In this document: piece after piece, positions 1 through 8,769 of the stretch
How positions within the stretch are numbered: the first letter of the stretch is position 1
How the letters are laid out: every line of letters starts with the position of its first letter
From: Bog-473 sp963807675
GTDB lineage: Bacteria > Actinomycetota > Acidimicrobiia > Acidimicrobiales > RAAP-2
Assembly (NCBI GenBank): GCA_963807675.1
Contig: CAWECP010000012.1
Span: 806,001-870,000, forward strand
Reading direction: 5' to 3'
Length of the DNA: 64,000 nt
Program-made: the position numbers and the translations under genes
The notes under the pieces: model-generated
What the model was told of the DNA's origin: nothing
The model's database searches: none
Seen by the model: only the letters and a program-made list of their open reading frames with translations

Positions 1-550
1 GCTGCCTCGAGGCCCATGACCTCACCGATGGCGTCCCTGAGGGCTGCGAACGGAGGGCAGGTCTCGCCACCGGACCATACGGCCAGACCCATTCGGCCAC
101 CAGCTCGTAGTGCCCGACGCATCTCCGCCAACGCACCTTGGCGGTCGGGAAAGAACTGGAGCCCGTGCTGGCAACAGGCCACGTCGAACGAGGCATCTGC
201 AGCGGCGAGGGGCACGGCAGGGCTGAGACGGTATTCGATCGGGGATCCGTCGGCGACAGTCCCCTTCGCTTCGGCAATTGCGAGCATCGCCGCACTCAGG
301 TCGGTCGCGAGCACGTGACCGGATCGGCCCAATCGAGCAGAGGCCAGCCGCGCCACGGTGCCGGGTCCCGTGGCTACGTCCAGCAGTCGTTCTCCGCCGG
401 TGACCGCCAGAGCGTGGAGGAGATACTCACCCTAGGGCGTGAACACGGACCCTACGAGGGCCTCTTCATAGGCCTCCATCCCGTCGGTCGACGCCGTCGC
501 AAACGCGGCACTCCACTCTTGTGCTTGGTCGTCGCCGCCAGGTGTGACAT
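1..550 (-). pseudogene. SAM-dependent methyltransferase remnant, cut by the window edge
   Basis: The reverse strand reads as a class I SAM methyltransferase of the UbiE/Methyltransf_11 type; its C-terminal end lies beyond position 1. Motif I, LLDVATGPGTVARLA, sits near 345-390, followed by a GHVLATDLSAAM motif II and a DVACCQHGLQFFPD motif IV region. The frame is damaged twice. An in-frame TAG (432-434) stands where relatives usually have Trp (FTP-W-GEYLL), and the natural-looking ATG at 548-550 is one base out of frame with the body. Either this is a decaying gene or both lesions are sequence errors; the neighbouring gene carries a similar Trp-to-TAG change, which favours decay. Substrate unknown. 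Confidence 0.75.
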
Positions 551-872
551 GCGATCCTGGCCTCCCTGACCGAGCGCAATCACGCTCATCCTAGATGCGT
601 GGGTGCCATCATCCTCAGCACCGCTCGGTCCAGCGGGTCGCACTGCGCGACGAGCCGTGGCTGCTCTCCACGGGCTTGGGCTGACGCTTGATTGGCAACA
701 GTTGGCCGCCCGCAAGCACCTCCAACCCGAACAGTGCGCCCCTTCATGTATGGCGGTAGGGGATACCCAGAACCCGCCCGGTATCGGCACATCTCGCGCC
801 GATCTGTCCGATCCAATGATGGCTCCAAACCGGCGGATGGCAACGGCATGGCCGGACGGCGCTCGGAAGTGG
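551..872. other. Intergenic stretch, no gene seen
   Basis: About 320 bases between the broken methyltransferase and the end of the cyclase gene. Open frames exist on both strands, but their translations are Arg/Pro-rich with no recognisable motif, and none has a convincing ribosome site. No hairpin followed by a T run was seen. Confidence 0.5.
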
Positions 873-2754
873 CTACTGCCACTCGACGTTTGCGACGTCG
901 AGTGCGACGGAGAGCCCCTTCAGATCGAGTTCACGGCGGTTACGAACGTGGAAGTGGTCGGTGACCGAATCGATGACGGCCGCGGTCACAAGGATCTCTC
1001 CAGTGCCGGCGGCGGCACCGACACGGGCAGCTTCGTGGACTCCCTTGCCCAAGTAGTCATCGCCAAGGTCGACAGCTTCGGTGGCGTGGACACCAATGCG
1101 CACCTGTGGAGCGAAGCCATGCTCACGACGGTGATCGGCCAGGGTGCGCTGGATCGCAATAGCGCACTCGACGGCGTCGAAGGAATCGGTGAACGATACG
1201 AAGAACCCATCTCCTTCATGGTTGATCTCACGACCGTTGTGCGCATGAAAGCACTGACGAAGGGTACGGTCGTGCCAGTCCAGTAGGTTTCCCCACGCGT
1301 CATCACCCAGGACCTCGACAAGCCTGGTCGAATCAACAATGTCGGTAAACATCAGGGTACAGGCAGCCCGGCTCCGCCGGGCCGAGTGGAGCATCGAGCG
1401 CACCCGCTCTGCCTCTCGGACCGCGCCGAGACGTTCGAACGCGCTCAGCGCCGCCTCGAGCTCCCCCGTGGCGTTGGACTCATGGCCACTGACTCGCAGC
1501 GCTCCGGCGATGAGAAGCCGAGCACGAGCCGCCTCGAATGGCGCGTCGACCTCGCACCACAGCCGGCACGCCTCCCGCAGCGAGGTGATCGCGGCCTCTG
1601 CGTCGCCATTAGCCAATTCGACCTGGCCGCGCGCTTCGGCGACAGAGGCGAGGGCGGCAGTGGTGTGGAACGCCTTCCCCCATGACTCCAGCTCGGCGAG
1701 AGCATCACGGGCTTGGTCGACCCGACCGGCTGCCAAGGCGATCGTCACCGCTGCGGGTAGAACTGAGCCGCGGTCCTCTTGGTGGACGCCGACCATCTGG
1801 GCCAACGCGTCGGTAATGCTGGCGAGAGCAGCGTCAGGCTTGCCTTCGTCCAACAGCAACAGCGCCAGTCCCGGCTGGGGCAGTCCGCCGAGCTCCTGGG
1901 CACGTCGAAAGGCGTCTCGGGCCTCTGATTGATCTCCTCTTCGCCGCCGAATCTCACCGAGCTCGGTCAAGGCCCATCCGGTCGCGATCAGGTTGGCTGG
2001 CATCAACTCTTCGATGGCATCGAGGGCGTCTCGCTCGGCGTTGTCGAGCTCCCCGCGAAGACGGCGGACCTCAGCGCGATGGAACCGACAGAGACCGGGA
2101 AAGCCACTCAACGATTCTCGCTCGCACCATCGCAGCGACGCGTCGGTCCACTCACCGGCACGTCGCCAGTCGGCCATGTTGCGGTAGGCCCAGATCGCGC
2201 CGCAATAGACCATTCCGGTGGTGTATGGGTTGCTGGCGGCACCGCTCATGGCAGCCGCCTCATCGACCAAGGCGCGACCCGCGTCGACGTCGCCCCGAGC
2301 GATCAGCACATGCCCCTCGTCGTGCAAACCGAAGGCTTCTAGATCGATGTCACCCAGCCGACGACCGATTGCGCTCGCGTCGCGGGCGCGGTCCAGGGCG
2401 GACACTGAATCTTCGTCGGCCCATGCGGCCCGGCCGAGGGCCCACTGCAGGTAGCCATGGGCAGAGCATTCGGGCTCGTCCTCGAGCAGGCGAGAGGCAC
2501 GACCCAGCCAGCCTCCGGCCTCAGAAAGGCTGTTGCGGACGAAGTATTCACGGCACAGCGACAATGCGACTCCCGCCGCGGGGCCTCGTTTGCCGACGCG
2601 TTCGTAGCGAGCCTCGGCCTGCTCCAGGGCGTCGAACATGGCGCCGTACTCACGTGCCCACCGTGCCGCCTCTGCCAGCAGTTCGACATCTTCCGGCGCG
2701 AGCGGCAAGCGCCTCTCAGCCGCCGTCAGCAGGTCGAACGCCCCACGCTAATCC
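873..2754 (-). pseudogene. Class III adenylate/guanylate cyclase with TPR-like N-terminal region, 3' part of an IS-split gene
   Basis: The open frame from a TTG at 2708 gives 611 residues. Residues 1-440 are Ala/Leu/Glu-rich helical repeats of TPR type, as in the large actinobacterial regulator family that begins with a PLAPEDVELLAEAARW segment. Residues 450-611 form a class III nucleotidyl cyclase: TLMFTDIVDST with metal Asp 456, NHEGDGFFVSF with metal Asp 500, then VHEAAR before the last strand. The family makes cAMP or cGMP in the cytoplasm. The reading frame continues upstream (RGAFDLLTAAERR) to a TAG at the IS target site. The true first 19 codons lie on the far side of the IS at 4208-4267. 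With the IS removed the two parts join in frame apart from that one amber codon, so this is a split and probably dead gene. Confidence 0.85.
2745..2754. repeat. Left copy of the IS target-site duplication
   Basis: ACGCTAATCC directly abuts the left terminal inverted repeat and is identical to 4205-4214 at the other end of the element. Ten bases is within the usual range for the IS4 group. The duplicated bases include the amber codon of the cyclase gene (TAG on the minus strand). Confidence 0.93.
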
Positions 2755-2770
2755 CAATGCCGTTCAGTTA
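2755..2770. repeat. Left terminal inverted repeat of the IS
   Basis: CAATGCCGTTCAGTTA. The reverse complement of the right end is CAATACCGTTCAGTTA, differing at one base. Confidence 0.92.
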
Positions 2771-2954
2771 GGGACTGGGCGCGCCAGGAACACTCGCTCG
2801 GGGTGGTCCCGTCGGTTGGGGCCATGATCGGTGTCTGGCCCGCTTCACATGCCACTTGACGTACTTGCGTTTGACGACCCTCGGGTTCGTGCGCAGGCGC
2901 CGGGCCGGATTGAGCCGTCGAACCAAAAGGGCGACGGCGTGTCGCCAGCTTCGC

Positions 2955-4163
2955 TCAGCGCCCCGAGGGGGAAAAATCGCGCGCCAGTGCAATCGAGCGG
3001 CGAGCGATGCGAAGAGCTGTAACGAAGCTGACCCGGTCGGGATCGACGCCGACGTTGTCCGCCGCTTCCCACATCAACGTGCGGATGGCGTAGTGACAAC
3101 AGAGGTGTCCCCAGATTTCTTGGAGCACGAGATCGGGCGATTTGGATCGCAACACGGTCCGCGGACCGCGTTGGTGTGTCTTGAGCTCGTCGAAGGCACT
3201 CTCGATCTCCCAGCGCTGCGCGTACGCAGCAGCGAGATCGAGGGCCGAGACGTCACCGGGGTCGAGGATGGTCGTGAAGAGCCGGTAGTGCTCGTCGTTG
3301 GCCCGCCCGTCGTCGATCCGGTAGTCGATGACACGAATGTGCAGCGGCTCGGCCCGTCGGCCGGCGTTGCCCGAGGGGCGCAACTCGGCCAACCACGAGC
3401 CGTCGCCGAGGGCCTCGACGAAACGAGGCTTCATGGTGCTGTTGGCCCGCCACAGCAGGTCCGCACCGCTGGCCACGGCCCGTGACCACAGGGGAAACCC
3501 GCAGAACCCCCGGTCGGCCAGCACCAGCATCCCGGCCTCCAAGCGCTCGATCAGCTCACGAGCGAGTGTGTTCTCCGGTGTCGTGTACTTCCCCACGCAG
3601 GCGTCGAAGATGGCGTGGGTCGCGCACTCGGCCAGCGCGACGACCCGAGCTTGGGGGAACGCCGCCTGCTCGCCCTTGTTGACACCTGGACGTCCGAAGT
3701 GGGCGTCGTTGTCAGGGGTATCGGCGATGTCGAGACATGTCCCATCGATGGCCACCACCCGTCGGCCGCCCAAGAACGCACCAGGTGTCTGCTTTGTCGC
3801 CAACGGGACCGCCACTCTGGAGAACAGCACCTCGAGGGGCTCCGAACCCAGGCGTGAGCGAGCCTGGAAGATGGCCGACTTGGACGGCAAGACGATCGGT
3901 TCTTCGCCCAACGTCCACGACAAGCCGTCGCTCAGCAGCCCCAGCACATCTTCATAGGAGCCCTCCGCGTGAAGGGCCATCCCGATGGAGAAGTAGGTCA
4001 TTGACCGAGCAGGCAGGGACCGGCTTCGTTGCTCGGTCCGCCCGCAATCGGCGACGACCTCGTCGACCAACGTCGGCGGGAACGTCCGGGTCAACACCCC
4101 GACCGACACCAGGTCCGAGAACCGCCGGTCCGAGACCGGCTTCCTCCAACCGTGGCGGGGCAC
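2955..4163 (-). CDS. IS4-family DDE transposase
   Basis: A 402-residue transposase starting at GTG, 26 bases inside the right inverted repeat. The catalytic triad is readable: Asp140 in VVAIDGTCLD, Asp217 in LVLADRGFCG, and Glu321 in the YREK signature Y314-x2-R317-x3-E321-x6-K328 (AYAQRWEIESAFDELK). That signature defines the IS4 family; the N-terminal 100 residues match the usual IS4 N-terminal helical domain. The enzyme cuts and joins the element ends. The frame is intact and typical in length, so activity is plausible. The 184 bases between its stop and the left repeat hold no other gene. Confidence 0.95.
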   Translation of the reverse strand: MPRHGWRKPVSDRRFSDLVSVGVLTRTFPPTLVDEVVADCGRTEQRSRSLPARSMTYFSIGMALHAEGSYEDVLGLLSDGLSWTLGEEPIVLPSKSAIFQARSRLGSEPLEVLFSRVAVPLATKQTPGAFLGGRRVVAIDGTCLDIADTPDNDAHFGRPGVNKGEQAAFPQARVVALAECATHAIFDACVGKYTTPENTLARELIERLEAGMLVLADRGFCGFPLWSRAVASGADLLWRANSTMKPRFVEALGDGSWLAELRPSGNAGRRAEPLHIRVIDYRIDDGRANDEHYRLFTTILDPGDVSALDLAAAYAQRWEIESAFDELKTHQRGPRTVLRSKSPDLVLQEIWGHLCCHYAIRTLMWEAADNVGVDPDRVSFVTALRIARRSIALARDFSPSGR

Positions 4164-4188
4164 ACCCCCAAACTACACGGTTGTGGCT

Positions 4189-4204
4189 TAACTGAACGGT
4201 ATTG
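4189..4204. repeat. Right terminal inverted repeat of the IS
   Basis: TAACTGAACGGTATTG, the inverted partner of 2755-2770 with one mismatch. Confidence 0.92.
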
Positions 4205-4214
4205 ACGCTAATCC
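4205..4214. repeat. Right copy of the IS target-site duplication
   Basis: ACGCTAATCC, identical to 2745-2754. Confidence 0.93.
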
Positions 4215-4267
4215 CGGCGGTCGTAAGCCGATCGAGCGTCGCTGAGCTCGTCGATTCGATCGCCCAT
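4205..4267 (-). pseudogene. 5' fragment of the IS-split cyclase gene
   Basis: An ATG at 4265-4267 is preceded on its strand by a good ribosome site (GGAGGG, five bases upstream). It encodes MGDRIDELSDARSAYDRRD, then TAG at 4208-4210 inside the target duplication. Joined across the IS, the protein continues as RGAFDLLTAAERR in the same frame. Family members usually read ...DW..AF.LL, so the TAG replaces a TGG. This start codon is the best evidence for the original N-terminus of the 873-2754 gene. Confidence 0.8.
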
Positions 4268-4887
4268 GTGGTCCCTCCGGTTAAGGCTTAGAGAGTACAG
4301 CGCTGGGCCCTTCATCGGCTCCCTCGATCCCGCTGACGTGTGGGGGGCCTGCCACTTGCGCAATTCATCCGGCGGAGGTCGGTTGTTGAGGCGTGCCACT
4401 GACTCCCTTGCGCTGGGCACCTCTTGGACCTGACCCAGAAACCGCGCTGAAATGCCGCTTATCGAGAGGGACTCCTTTGGCTCCCAGGACTATCCCCAGG
4501 GTGGCGGTGGGTGCGGGTTAGACATCCCCATTAGCTATCAGCAAGCCCCTTCTAGGGATCGTGCGGATCGTGCCGAGATCACGCGTCCCGCGGCCATCTA
4601 CCAGAGCGTCTCGTAGGGTCGCCAGGATCAGGGTACGCCAGCAAGTCAACGGGGGCGCGACCACGAGCCCCAAATTTAGGGTGCGCCATCTCACCCATGA
4701 TGGGAGACCCTAGAAGCGGGGGCTAACGTCGGCTGGGCTGCGGACCCGGACCCTGCCCCACTTCAGCCCGATTGGGGCAGTGTCTCGGTGGCGCGACCAC
4801 TGCCACCTACCGAATCAGGCACAACAGGGCTAGGGGGTTCAGGCGGCGGGCGTCCGGTATCCGGCATGTCGGGCGGTCGGACTTGGC
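4268..4887. other. Long intergenic region with no gene seen
   Basis: About 620 bases between the cyclase start and the TetR promoter. No frame gives a recognisable protein, and no tRNA-like cloverleaf was spotted. Two local inverted repeats occur: CCCATGATGGG near 4697-4707, and CTGCCCC...GGGGCAG at 4753-4780. The cyclase promoter should lie just to the right of 4267 but no clear -10/-35 pair stands out. Confidence 0.45.
4753..4780. other. Inverted repeat in the intergenic region
   Basis: A perfect 7-bp stem (CTGCCCC / GGGGCAG) around a 14-base loop, about 145 bases upstream of the TetR gene. No T run follows, so it is not a classical terminator; it may be an operator or chance. Confidence 0.3.
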
Positions 4888-4919
4888 TTGTAAACCGACC
4901 GATCGGTATGTTTTACTAT
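4888..4919 (+). promoter_or_regulatory. Promoter of the TetR gene with an embedded palindromic operator
   Basis: TTGTAA (4888-4893) and TTTTAC/TACTAT (4911-4919) form a likely -35/-10 pair spaced 17-20 bases apart. The spacer is filled by ACCGACCGATCGGT (4894-4907), whose core ACCGATCGGT is a perfect palindrome, the usual layout of a TetR-family autoregulatory operator. The start codon lies only about 5-8 bases past the -10, so the transcript should be leaderless. Confidence 0.7.
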
Positions 4920-4924
4920 TGCTG

Positions 4925-5617
4925 ATGCCAACGAGCACTACGGGGGCCCGTCAACAGCGCGCCGAGCGAACGCGTTCGCTCATTATCGACACCGCAGCCC
5001 GGGCTTTTGCCGAGAATGGCTTCGACGGCGTCTCCCTCAACGATCTCATCCTCGCCAGTGGGATGAGCAAAGGCGCGTTCTACTTCCACTTCTCGAACAA
5101 GGAGGAAGTCGCCCTCGCCGCCTTCCGGGCCAAGCAGCAGGAGCTGATCGCTCGACTCGGGGCAGATGCGGAACCGGGTGCTTCCGCGAGCGACGAGCTG
5201 CGTAGTGCCTTGCGGCGCCGAGCGCGGCTGATCTCCGACGACCCCACCATGCACTGTGTCGTCCGCCTGGGAGCCGACCTGAGCGTCCGTTCCGGCCCCG
5301 GCTCGGAGTACGCGTCGTTCCAGGCGCTCGGAGTGCAGTCCATCGCCGACCTGATCGAGCGTGGGGTTCGCTCGGGAGAGTTCGCGCGTCTCGATCCCCT
5401 CTCCACGGCTCGGGCGATCTTTGCCTGGATCGTCGGAATCGACTCACTGTCGCTCCTGGACTCGGGCGGTAAGGACCTCTGGGAACGAACCGAGGAGGTC
5501 TTGGCCCTGATGATGCCGACGCTCGCCGCCCGACATCCCACCCATCCGGCGAAGAAGGCCCGCTCCGCTGCAAGTCGAAACAAGACACCGAACGCCAGGA
5601 ACACGAGAGCGAGGTAA
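4925..5617 (+). CDS. TetR/AcrR-family transcriptional regulator
   Basis: A 230-residue one-component repressor. The start ATG 4925 (MPTSTTGARQQRAERT) is chosen because the frame continues upstream only as non-conserved sequence through the promoter. The N-terminal DNA-binding domain covers residues 15-65: IIDTAARAFAENGFDGVSL, then helix-turn-helix DLILASGMSKGAFYFHFSNKEE. The C-terminal two thirds is the variable ligand and dimer domain. A TetR-like palindrome lies inside its own promoter, so autorepression is likely. The next gene begins two bases after the stop, making the F420-type reductase a probable co-transcribed target. The ligand is unknown. Confidence 0.92.
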   Translation: MPTSTTGARQQRAERTRSLIIDTAARAFAENGFDGVSLNDLILASGMSKGAFYFHFSNKEEVALAAFRAKQQELIARLGADAEPGASASDELRSALRRRARLISDDPTMHCVVRLGADLSVRSGPGSEYASFQALGVQSIADLIERGVRSGEFARLDPLSTARAIFAWIVGIDSLSLLDSGGKDLWERTEEVLALMMPTLAARHPTHPAKKARSAASRNKTPNARNTRAR

Positions 5618-5619
5618 CG

Positions 5620-6144
5620 ATGAACACGAAGACCGATCTCACCGTCGGGGGCGACAAGCTGCCGCCGCTCATCCCCAGAACCATGAACAGGCTGACCGCA
5701 CCCAAGAGTGGGCCCGTAGCAATGTTGCGACTCCACAGATGGATCTATGCCCGAAGTGATGGCCGGGTCGGTGCAGGCATGATCGGGGCGTGGACCCTCC
5801 TCTTGCGCACCGTCGGACGCAGAACGGGCCAGCCCCGGTTGACGGCTCTGGTATTCGCGCGGGACGGGGAAAAGATCATTGTGGCCGCCTCGAACGACGG
5901 AAAGGATCATGCACCGGCCTGGTTCCACAACTTGTGCGCCAGACCGGAAGTCGAAGTCCAGGTGGGTCGCAGGCGGTTCCCTGGAAGGGCCACGGTCATC
6001 GACTCGACGGATCCCGACTATCCACGGCTCTGGGAACTCATGAACGGGACCAACAACAGGCGGTATGAGGCGTACCAAGCGAAAACGTCTCGGCCGATCC
6101 CTCTGGTGGCCATTGTTGCAAACCCGAGGCAACCGACCCCATAG
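5620..6144 (+). CDS. Nitroreductase/deazaflavin (F420)-dependent oxidoreductase family protein
   Basis: A 174-residue protein of the Ddn-like split-barrel family that binds reduced F420 and reduces nitro compounds, quinones or similar acceptors. The family pattern is visible: TLLLRTVGRRTGQPRLTALV, then GEKIIVAASNDGKDHAPAW and FHNLCARPEVEVQVG, and a C-terminal ...YEAYQAKTSRPIPLVAI. The N-terminal 35 residues are polar and probably peripheral. It starts two bases after the TetR stop, so the two are probably one operon controlled by the operator at 4894-4907. The acceptor substrate cannot be read from the sequence. Confidence 0.88.
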   Translation: MNTKTDLTVGGDKLPPLIPRTMNRLTAPKSGPVAMLRLHRWIYARSDGRVGAGMIGAWTLLLRTVGRRTGQPRLTALVFARDGEKIIVAASNDGKDHAPAWFHNLCARPEVEVQVGRRRFPGRATVIDSTDPDYPRLWELMNGTNNRRYEAYQAKTSRPIPLVAIVANPRQPTP

Positions 6145-6395
6145 GCCATCCGCAACTTGCCAATACCGGTCGGGTGCGCGAAGGCTGCCCCACTCCGCCG
6201 GCACGGAGTGCCACCCCTGTCAGGTCGAGTTGGCGTCTACCTGAAGCTGTCTGTCGGGGAGGTCCTTGCAACAGCAATGAGGATCTCCGCATCGCTCGAC
6301 GACCTCACCCTCGGTCTACGAGCACCCGCAGTCGGCACACCGCATCTCCACACAGGCCGAACACTAGAGCCGCACTCAACAAGGTTCTGACGTCG

Positions 6396-6401
6396 TAGGC
6401 T
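6396..6401 (+). promoter_or_regulatory. Putative -10 box of a leaderless gene
   Basis: TAGGCT lies eight bases before the GTG at 6410. No ribosome site is present, which fits leaderless translation. Confidence 0.45.
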
Positions 6402-6409
6402 GCTGCGCT

Positions 6410-6787
6410 GTGGATCGAACCGTGGACGAGTTGGCCGAGCAAGTGAGGAAAGCGTTGGTGGCGGAGGACTTTACGGCCTTCGCCGAGCTGCTGGACCCGG
6501 ACGTGACATGGGGAGCCCCTGGTGCTCGAAACCCGACGTGCAAGAACCGCAACCAGGTGTTGAGTTGGTACCGACAAGCTCAAGAACGGGGCGTTCGAGG
6601 CAGCGTTTTCGATGTGGATGTGTTCGGTCACCAACTGCTGGTTAGCCTCAGTGTGCGAGGCACTGAAGGTGCACGCGAGCGTGGCGGTACGTCCCTTCGG
6701 TTTCAGGTGCTGACGGTCCGCGACGGGCGGATCCTTGAGATCGCGGGATTCGACGAAAAGGCCGAAGCACTCTCCTACGCGCGGTAG
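6410..6787 (+). CDS. SnoaL/NTF2-like fold protein
   Basis: A 125-residue protein from GTG 6410. It has the NTF2-like layout: helical start (VDELAEQVRKALVAEDFTAFAELLDPDVTWGAP), a middle SWYRQAQERG helix, and a strand-rich end with FQVLTVRDGRILEIAGF, the family signature for the last sheet. Such proteins serve as small-molecule isomerases, hydrolases or binding proteins, and the substrate is not predictable here. The gene stands alone: 265 bases to the left hold no convincing gene and about 210 bases to the right are also empty. Confidence 0.75.
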   Translation: MDRTVDELAEQVRKALVAEDFTAFAELLDPDVTWGAPGARNPTCKNRNQVLSWYRQAQERGVRGSVFDVDVFGHQLLVSLSVRGTEGARERGGTSLRFQVLTVRDGRILEIAGFDEKAEALSYAR

Positions 6788-6999
6788 ATCCAGCCGGGGA
6801 TCATCTGATCCCAGACCCAGGGATTTTCAACCGACCTCACCACCGAACGGTGGGATAAATGCCCTCGTACGCCGGCTCGTGGCTACCCGGAATTGCACTG
6901 CGCAGCAGACCCCGTTTCCGAGTCCACCCGCTCAATACGACCGGCGCGCGTCGATGCGTTATCGTCGGCACACCACCAAGAGAGGGTGTCATTTCTCGT

Positions 7000-7890
7000 A
7001 TGACTGCCATGGCCACGATCGAGCACCTTGGCGCTCTGACCGCGGACCCCGACGCCGTCCACGCCATTATCGAGCGTGATGGGGCGGTGATCCTGGAAGG
7101 GTTGCTGAGCGCCGAAGTCGTCGTCCGGGTCAACAGCGAAGTCGGGGCAGTCCTCGACGCCGCCGATCCGGACGCGGAACTGTTCAACCCGATCATGAAG
7201 GCGTTCCACGGTCCCTACACGAAGCAGGTCACGGGTGCCTGCGCCATCTCCACGACGTTCGCCACCGAGGTGATGTGCCACCCGTTGCTCTTGGCCCTGT
7301 GCGACCGCATCTTGCTTCCGTCGTGCGCCCGCTACCAGCTCAATCTCGGCCACCTCCTCCAACGCGGACCAGGGGCTGACGAACAGTTGCTCCACCGTGA
7401 CGAGGCGGTCTGGAGTGACGTGCCTAAGCCAGCGCCTGAGCTACAGATGGCCACTGTGATCGCCTTCGTCGACTTCACCCGTGAGAACGGGGCCACTCGC
7501 ATCGTCCCCGGCAGCCATCGCTGGCCGGATCGGAGTTTGTCGCCAGCCGAGCAGTTCGTGCATCTTCCTACCGAGGCGGAGCAGATTGCGTACGCGGAGA
7601 TGCCCGCCGGCTCCGCTGTCGTCTACACGGGCGGGACCATCCACGCTGGAGGGTCCAACACCACGGAGATCCCTCGACGGGGGGCGCACCTCAGCTACTG
7701 CTTGGGGTGGTTGCGGACCGAGGAGAACAATTACCTGGCGGTCCCGCCGACGATCGCAGCCAAGCTCCCCCGCCAAGCACAGGAACTGCTCGGCTATGCC
7801 GTTCACGACAGCATCCCTCGTGGAGGCGGCTACCTCGGAATGGTGCGCATGCAAGACCCGGTCGAGCTCCTCCGCCGGGACGAACTCTAG
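7000..7890 (+). CDS. Phytanoyl-CoA dioxygenase (PhyH) family protein
   Basis: A non-haem Fe(II)/2-oxoglutarate dioxygenase of 296 residues. The start ATG 7000 is preferred over earlier in-frame codons because upstream residues are not conserved; ATG 7009 is an alternative. The iron ligands fit the HxD...H facial triad: His132 and Asp134 in QLLHRDEAVW, and distal His215 in GGTIHAGGSN. ENGATRIVPGSHRW is the usual PhyH segment, and Arg227/Arg228 follow the distal His as in 2-oxoglutarate binders. The family hydroxylates lipid or secondary-metabolite substrates; the actual substrate is unknown. Neighbours give no pathway hint. Confidence 0.88.
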   Translation: MTAMATIEHLGALTADPDAVHAIIERDGAVILEGLLSAEVVVRVNSEVGAVLDAADPDAELFNPIMKAFHGPYTKQVTGACAISTTFATEVMCHPLLLALCDRILLPSCARYQLNLGHLLQRGPGADEQLLHRDEAVWSDVPKPAPELQMATVIAFVDFTRENGATRIVPGSHRWPDRSLSPAEQFVHLPTEAEQIAYAEMPAGSAVVYTGGTIHAGGSNTTEIPRRGAHLSYCLGWLRTEENNYLAVPPTIAAKLPRQAQELLGYAVHDSIPRGGGYLGMVRMQDPVELLRRDEL

Positions 7891-8006
7891 TTGAGGCAAT
7901 GGGCCGGGAATTTCAGAAACGCGCTTGATTCTGTGCACCAGCGCATCACGAAACGCCGAGAGACGGGCGGCAACCCACGCTGGTCGTGTCTGCCTTCAGA
8001 GCAGGG

Positions 8007-8300
8007 TCAGGAATCGAGTTTGCTCTTCGCAATACAGATCGCTAGATGGGCCTCTAGGACCGCGTCTCGGGCTGTGGGCGAAACGCCGGGGTCCGCCTCT
8101 GCTGCTGCCTTGGCACTGTCACCAGCCTGCTCGAGCTCGATGACGGCCCCGCGTTCGTCCGGCGACCTAACGGCCTTCTCCGCCTTCTTGGCGAACTCGT
8201 TGACCACGGCTGCAAGAACGGGCGACGCTCCGTCGTCGCTCTGTACGGCGTCTTGCGCACTATCGATCTTCGTTCGAGCTACCTGGAGTCGGTCAGCCAT
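8007..8300 (-). CDS. Small helical hypothetical protein
   Basis: A 97-residue protein (ATG 8300; a GTG three codons earlier is also possible). The sequence is Ala/Glu/Asp/Lys-rich and almost wholly helical: ADRLQVARTKIDSAQDAVQ, then NEFAKKAEKAVRS and AVIELEQAGDSAKAAAEAD. No cysteines, signal peptide or known motif. Codon use is natural and the helix pattern is regular, so it is probably a real gene, but I do not recognise it. Confidence 0.5.
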   Translation of the reverse strand: MADRLQVARTKIDSAQDAVQSDDGASPVLAAVVNEFAKKAEKAVRSPDERGAVIELEQAGDSAKAAAEADPGVSPTARDAVLEAHLAICIAKSKLDS

Positions 8301-8356
8301 CGTGGTCACAGCAGAAGGCTACGCCGGGATTGAACGCCGTGCCCAGTCCGCCGGGG

Positions 8357-8545
8357 TCAGCCCGGTGGCCCGTCGGGGTCCCGCTCGGTCATGGCCCAAC
8401 TCGTTCCGCCGCATTCCGGGCACGGTCGCGGTGGGAGCCGCTCGAAGTCGTCGATGGAGGCCGTGCCATCCGACTTCAGGATGTGGACGTTTCGTGTGTA
8501 ACCACACCCGTCACACCGCTGCTGCCAGCCATAGTCCTGTGACAC
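8357..8545 (-). CDS. Small zinc-ribbon protein
   Basis: A 62-residue protein from GTG 8545. Two knuckles, CDGCGYTRN (residues 11-14) and PCPECGGTSW (42-45), form a CxxC...CxxC zinc ribbon separated by about 27 residues. Such mini-proteins are usually nucleic-acid or protein adaptors; no specific role can be given. It and the helical protein at 8007-8300 lie 56 bases apart on the same strand and could be co-transcribed. Confidence 0.6.
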   Translation of the reverse strand: MSQDYGWQQRCDGCGYTRNVHILKSDGTASIDDFERLPPRPCPECGGTSWAMTERDPDGPPG

Positions 8546-8769
8546 GGAGACGAGGCTACCGATACTGCCCCAATAACGCCGGTCCCGGGGCCACTCACCG
8601 CCCAGACCCGCTTGCTTGAGTTCACCCCGTCACGGGGCGGCCCGATCTGGACACTCTGCACCCTTGCGAATGGCGCCAATGGGTCGCGGGTTCGACGTGC
8701 GAAGCTCTTGACGCCCTGTTTGATGGTCCTAGAGCGTTTGGGCTGTGGTGACCTGTAGGAGGAGTGGCA

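Larger units (their letters stand above)
2755..4204 (-). mobile_element. Complete IS4-family insertion sequence, 1450 bp
   Basis: The element has 16-bp imperfect terminal inverted repeats (2755-2770 and 4189-4204, one mismatch), one intact transposase gene reading leftwards, and a perfect 10-bp target duplication on both sides. All parts needed for transposition look intact, so the insertion is probably recent. It split a cyclase/TPR gene near its 5' end. Confidence 0.94.

Noticed and set aside
432..4210. Genome-wide reassignment of TAG to Trp
   Set aside because: Many genes here end at TAG with normal family lengths (for example rmlD-type neighbours, the PhyH gene and tag), so TAG is an ordinary stop.
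6157..6398. Two short plus-strand frames in the gap before the NTF2-like gene
   Set aside because: No ribosome site, no motif, Arg/Pro-rich translation; probably chance.
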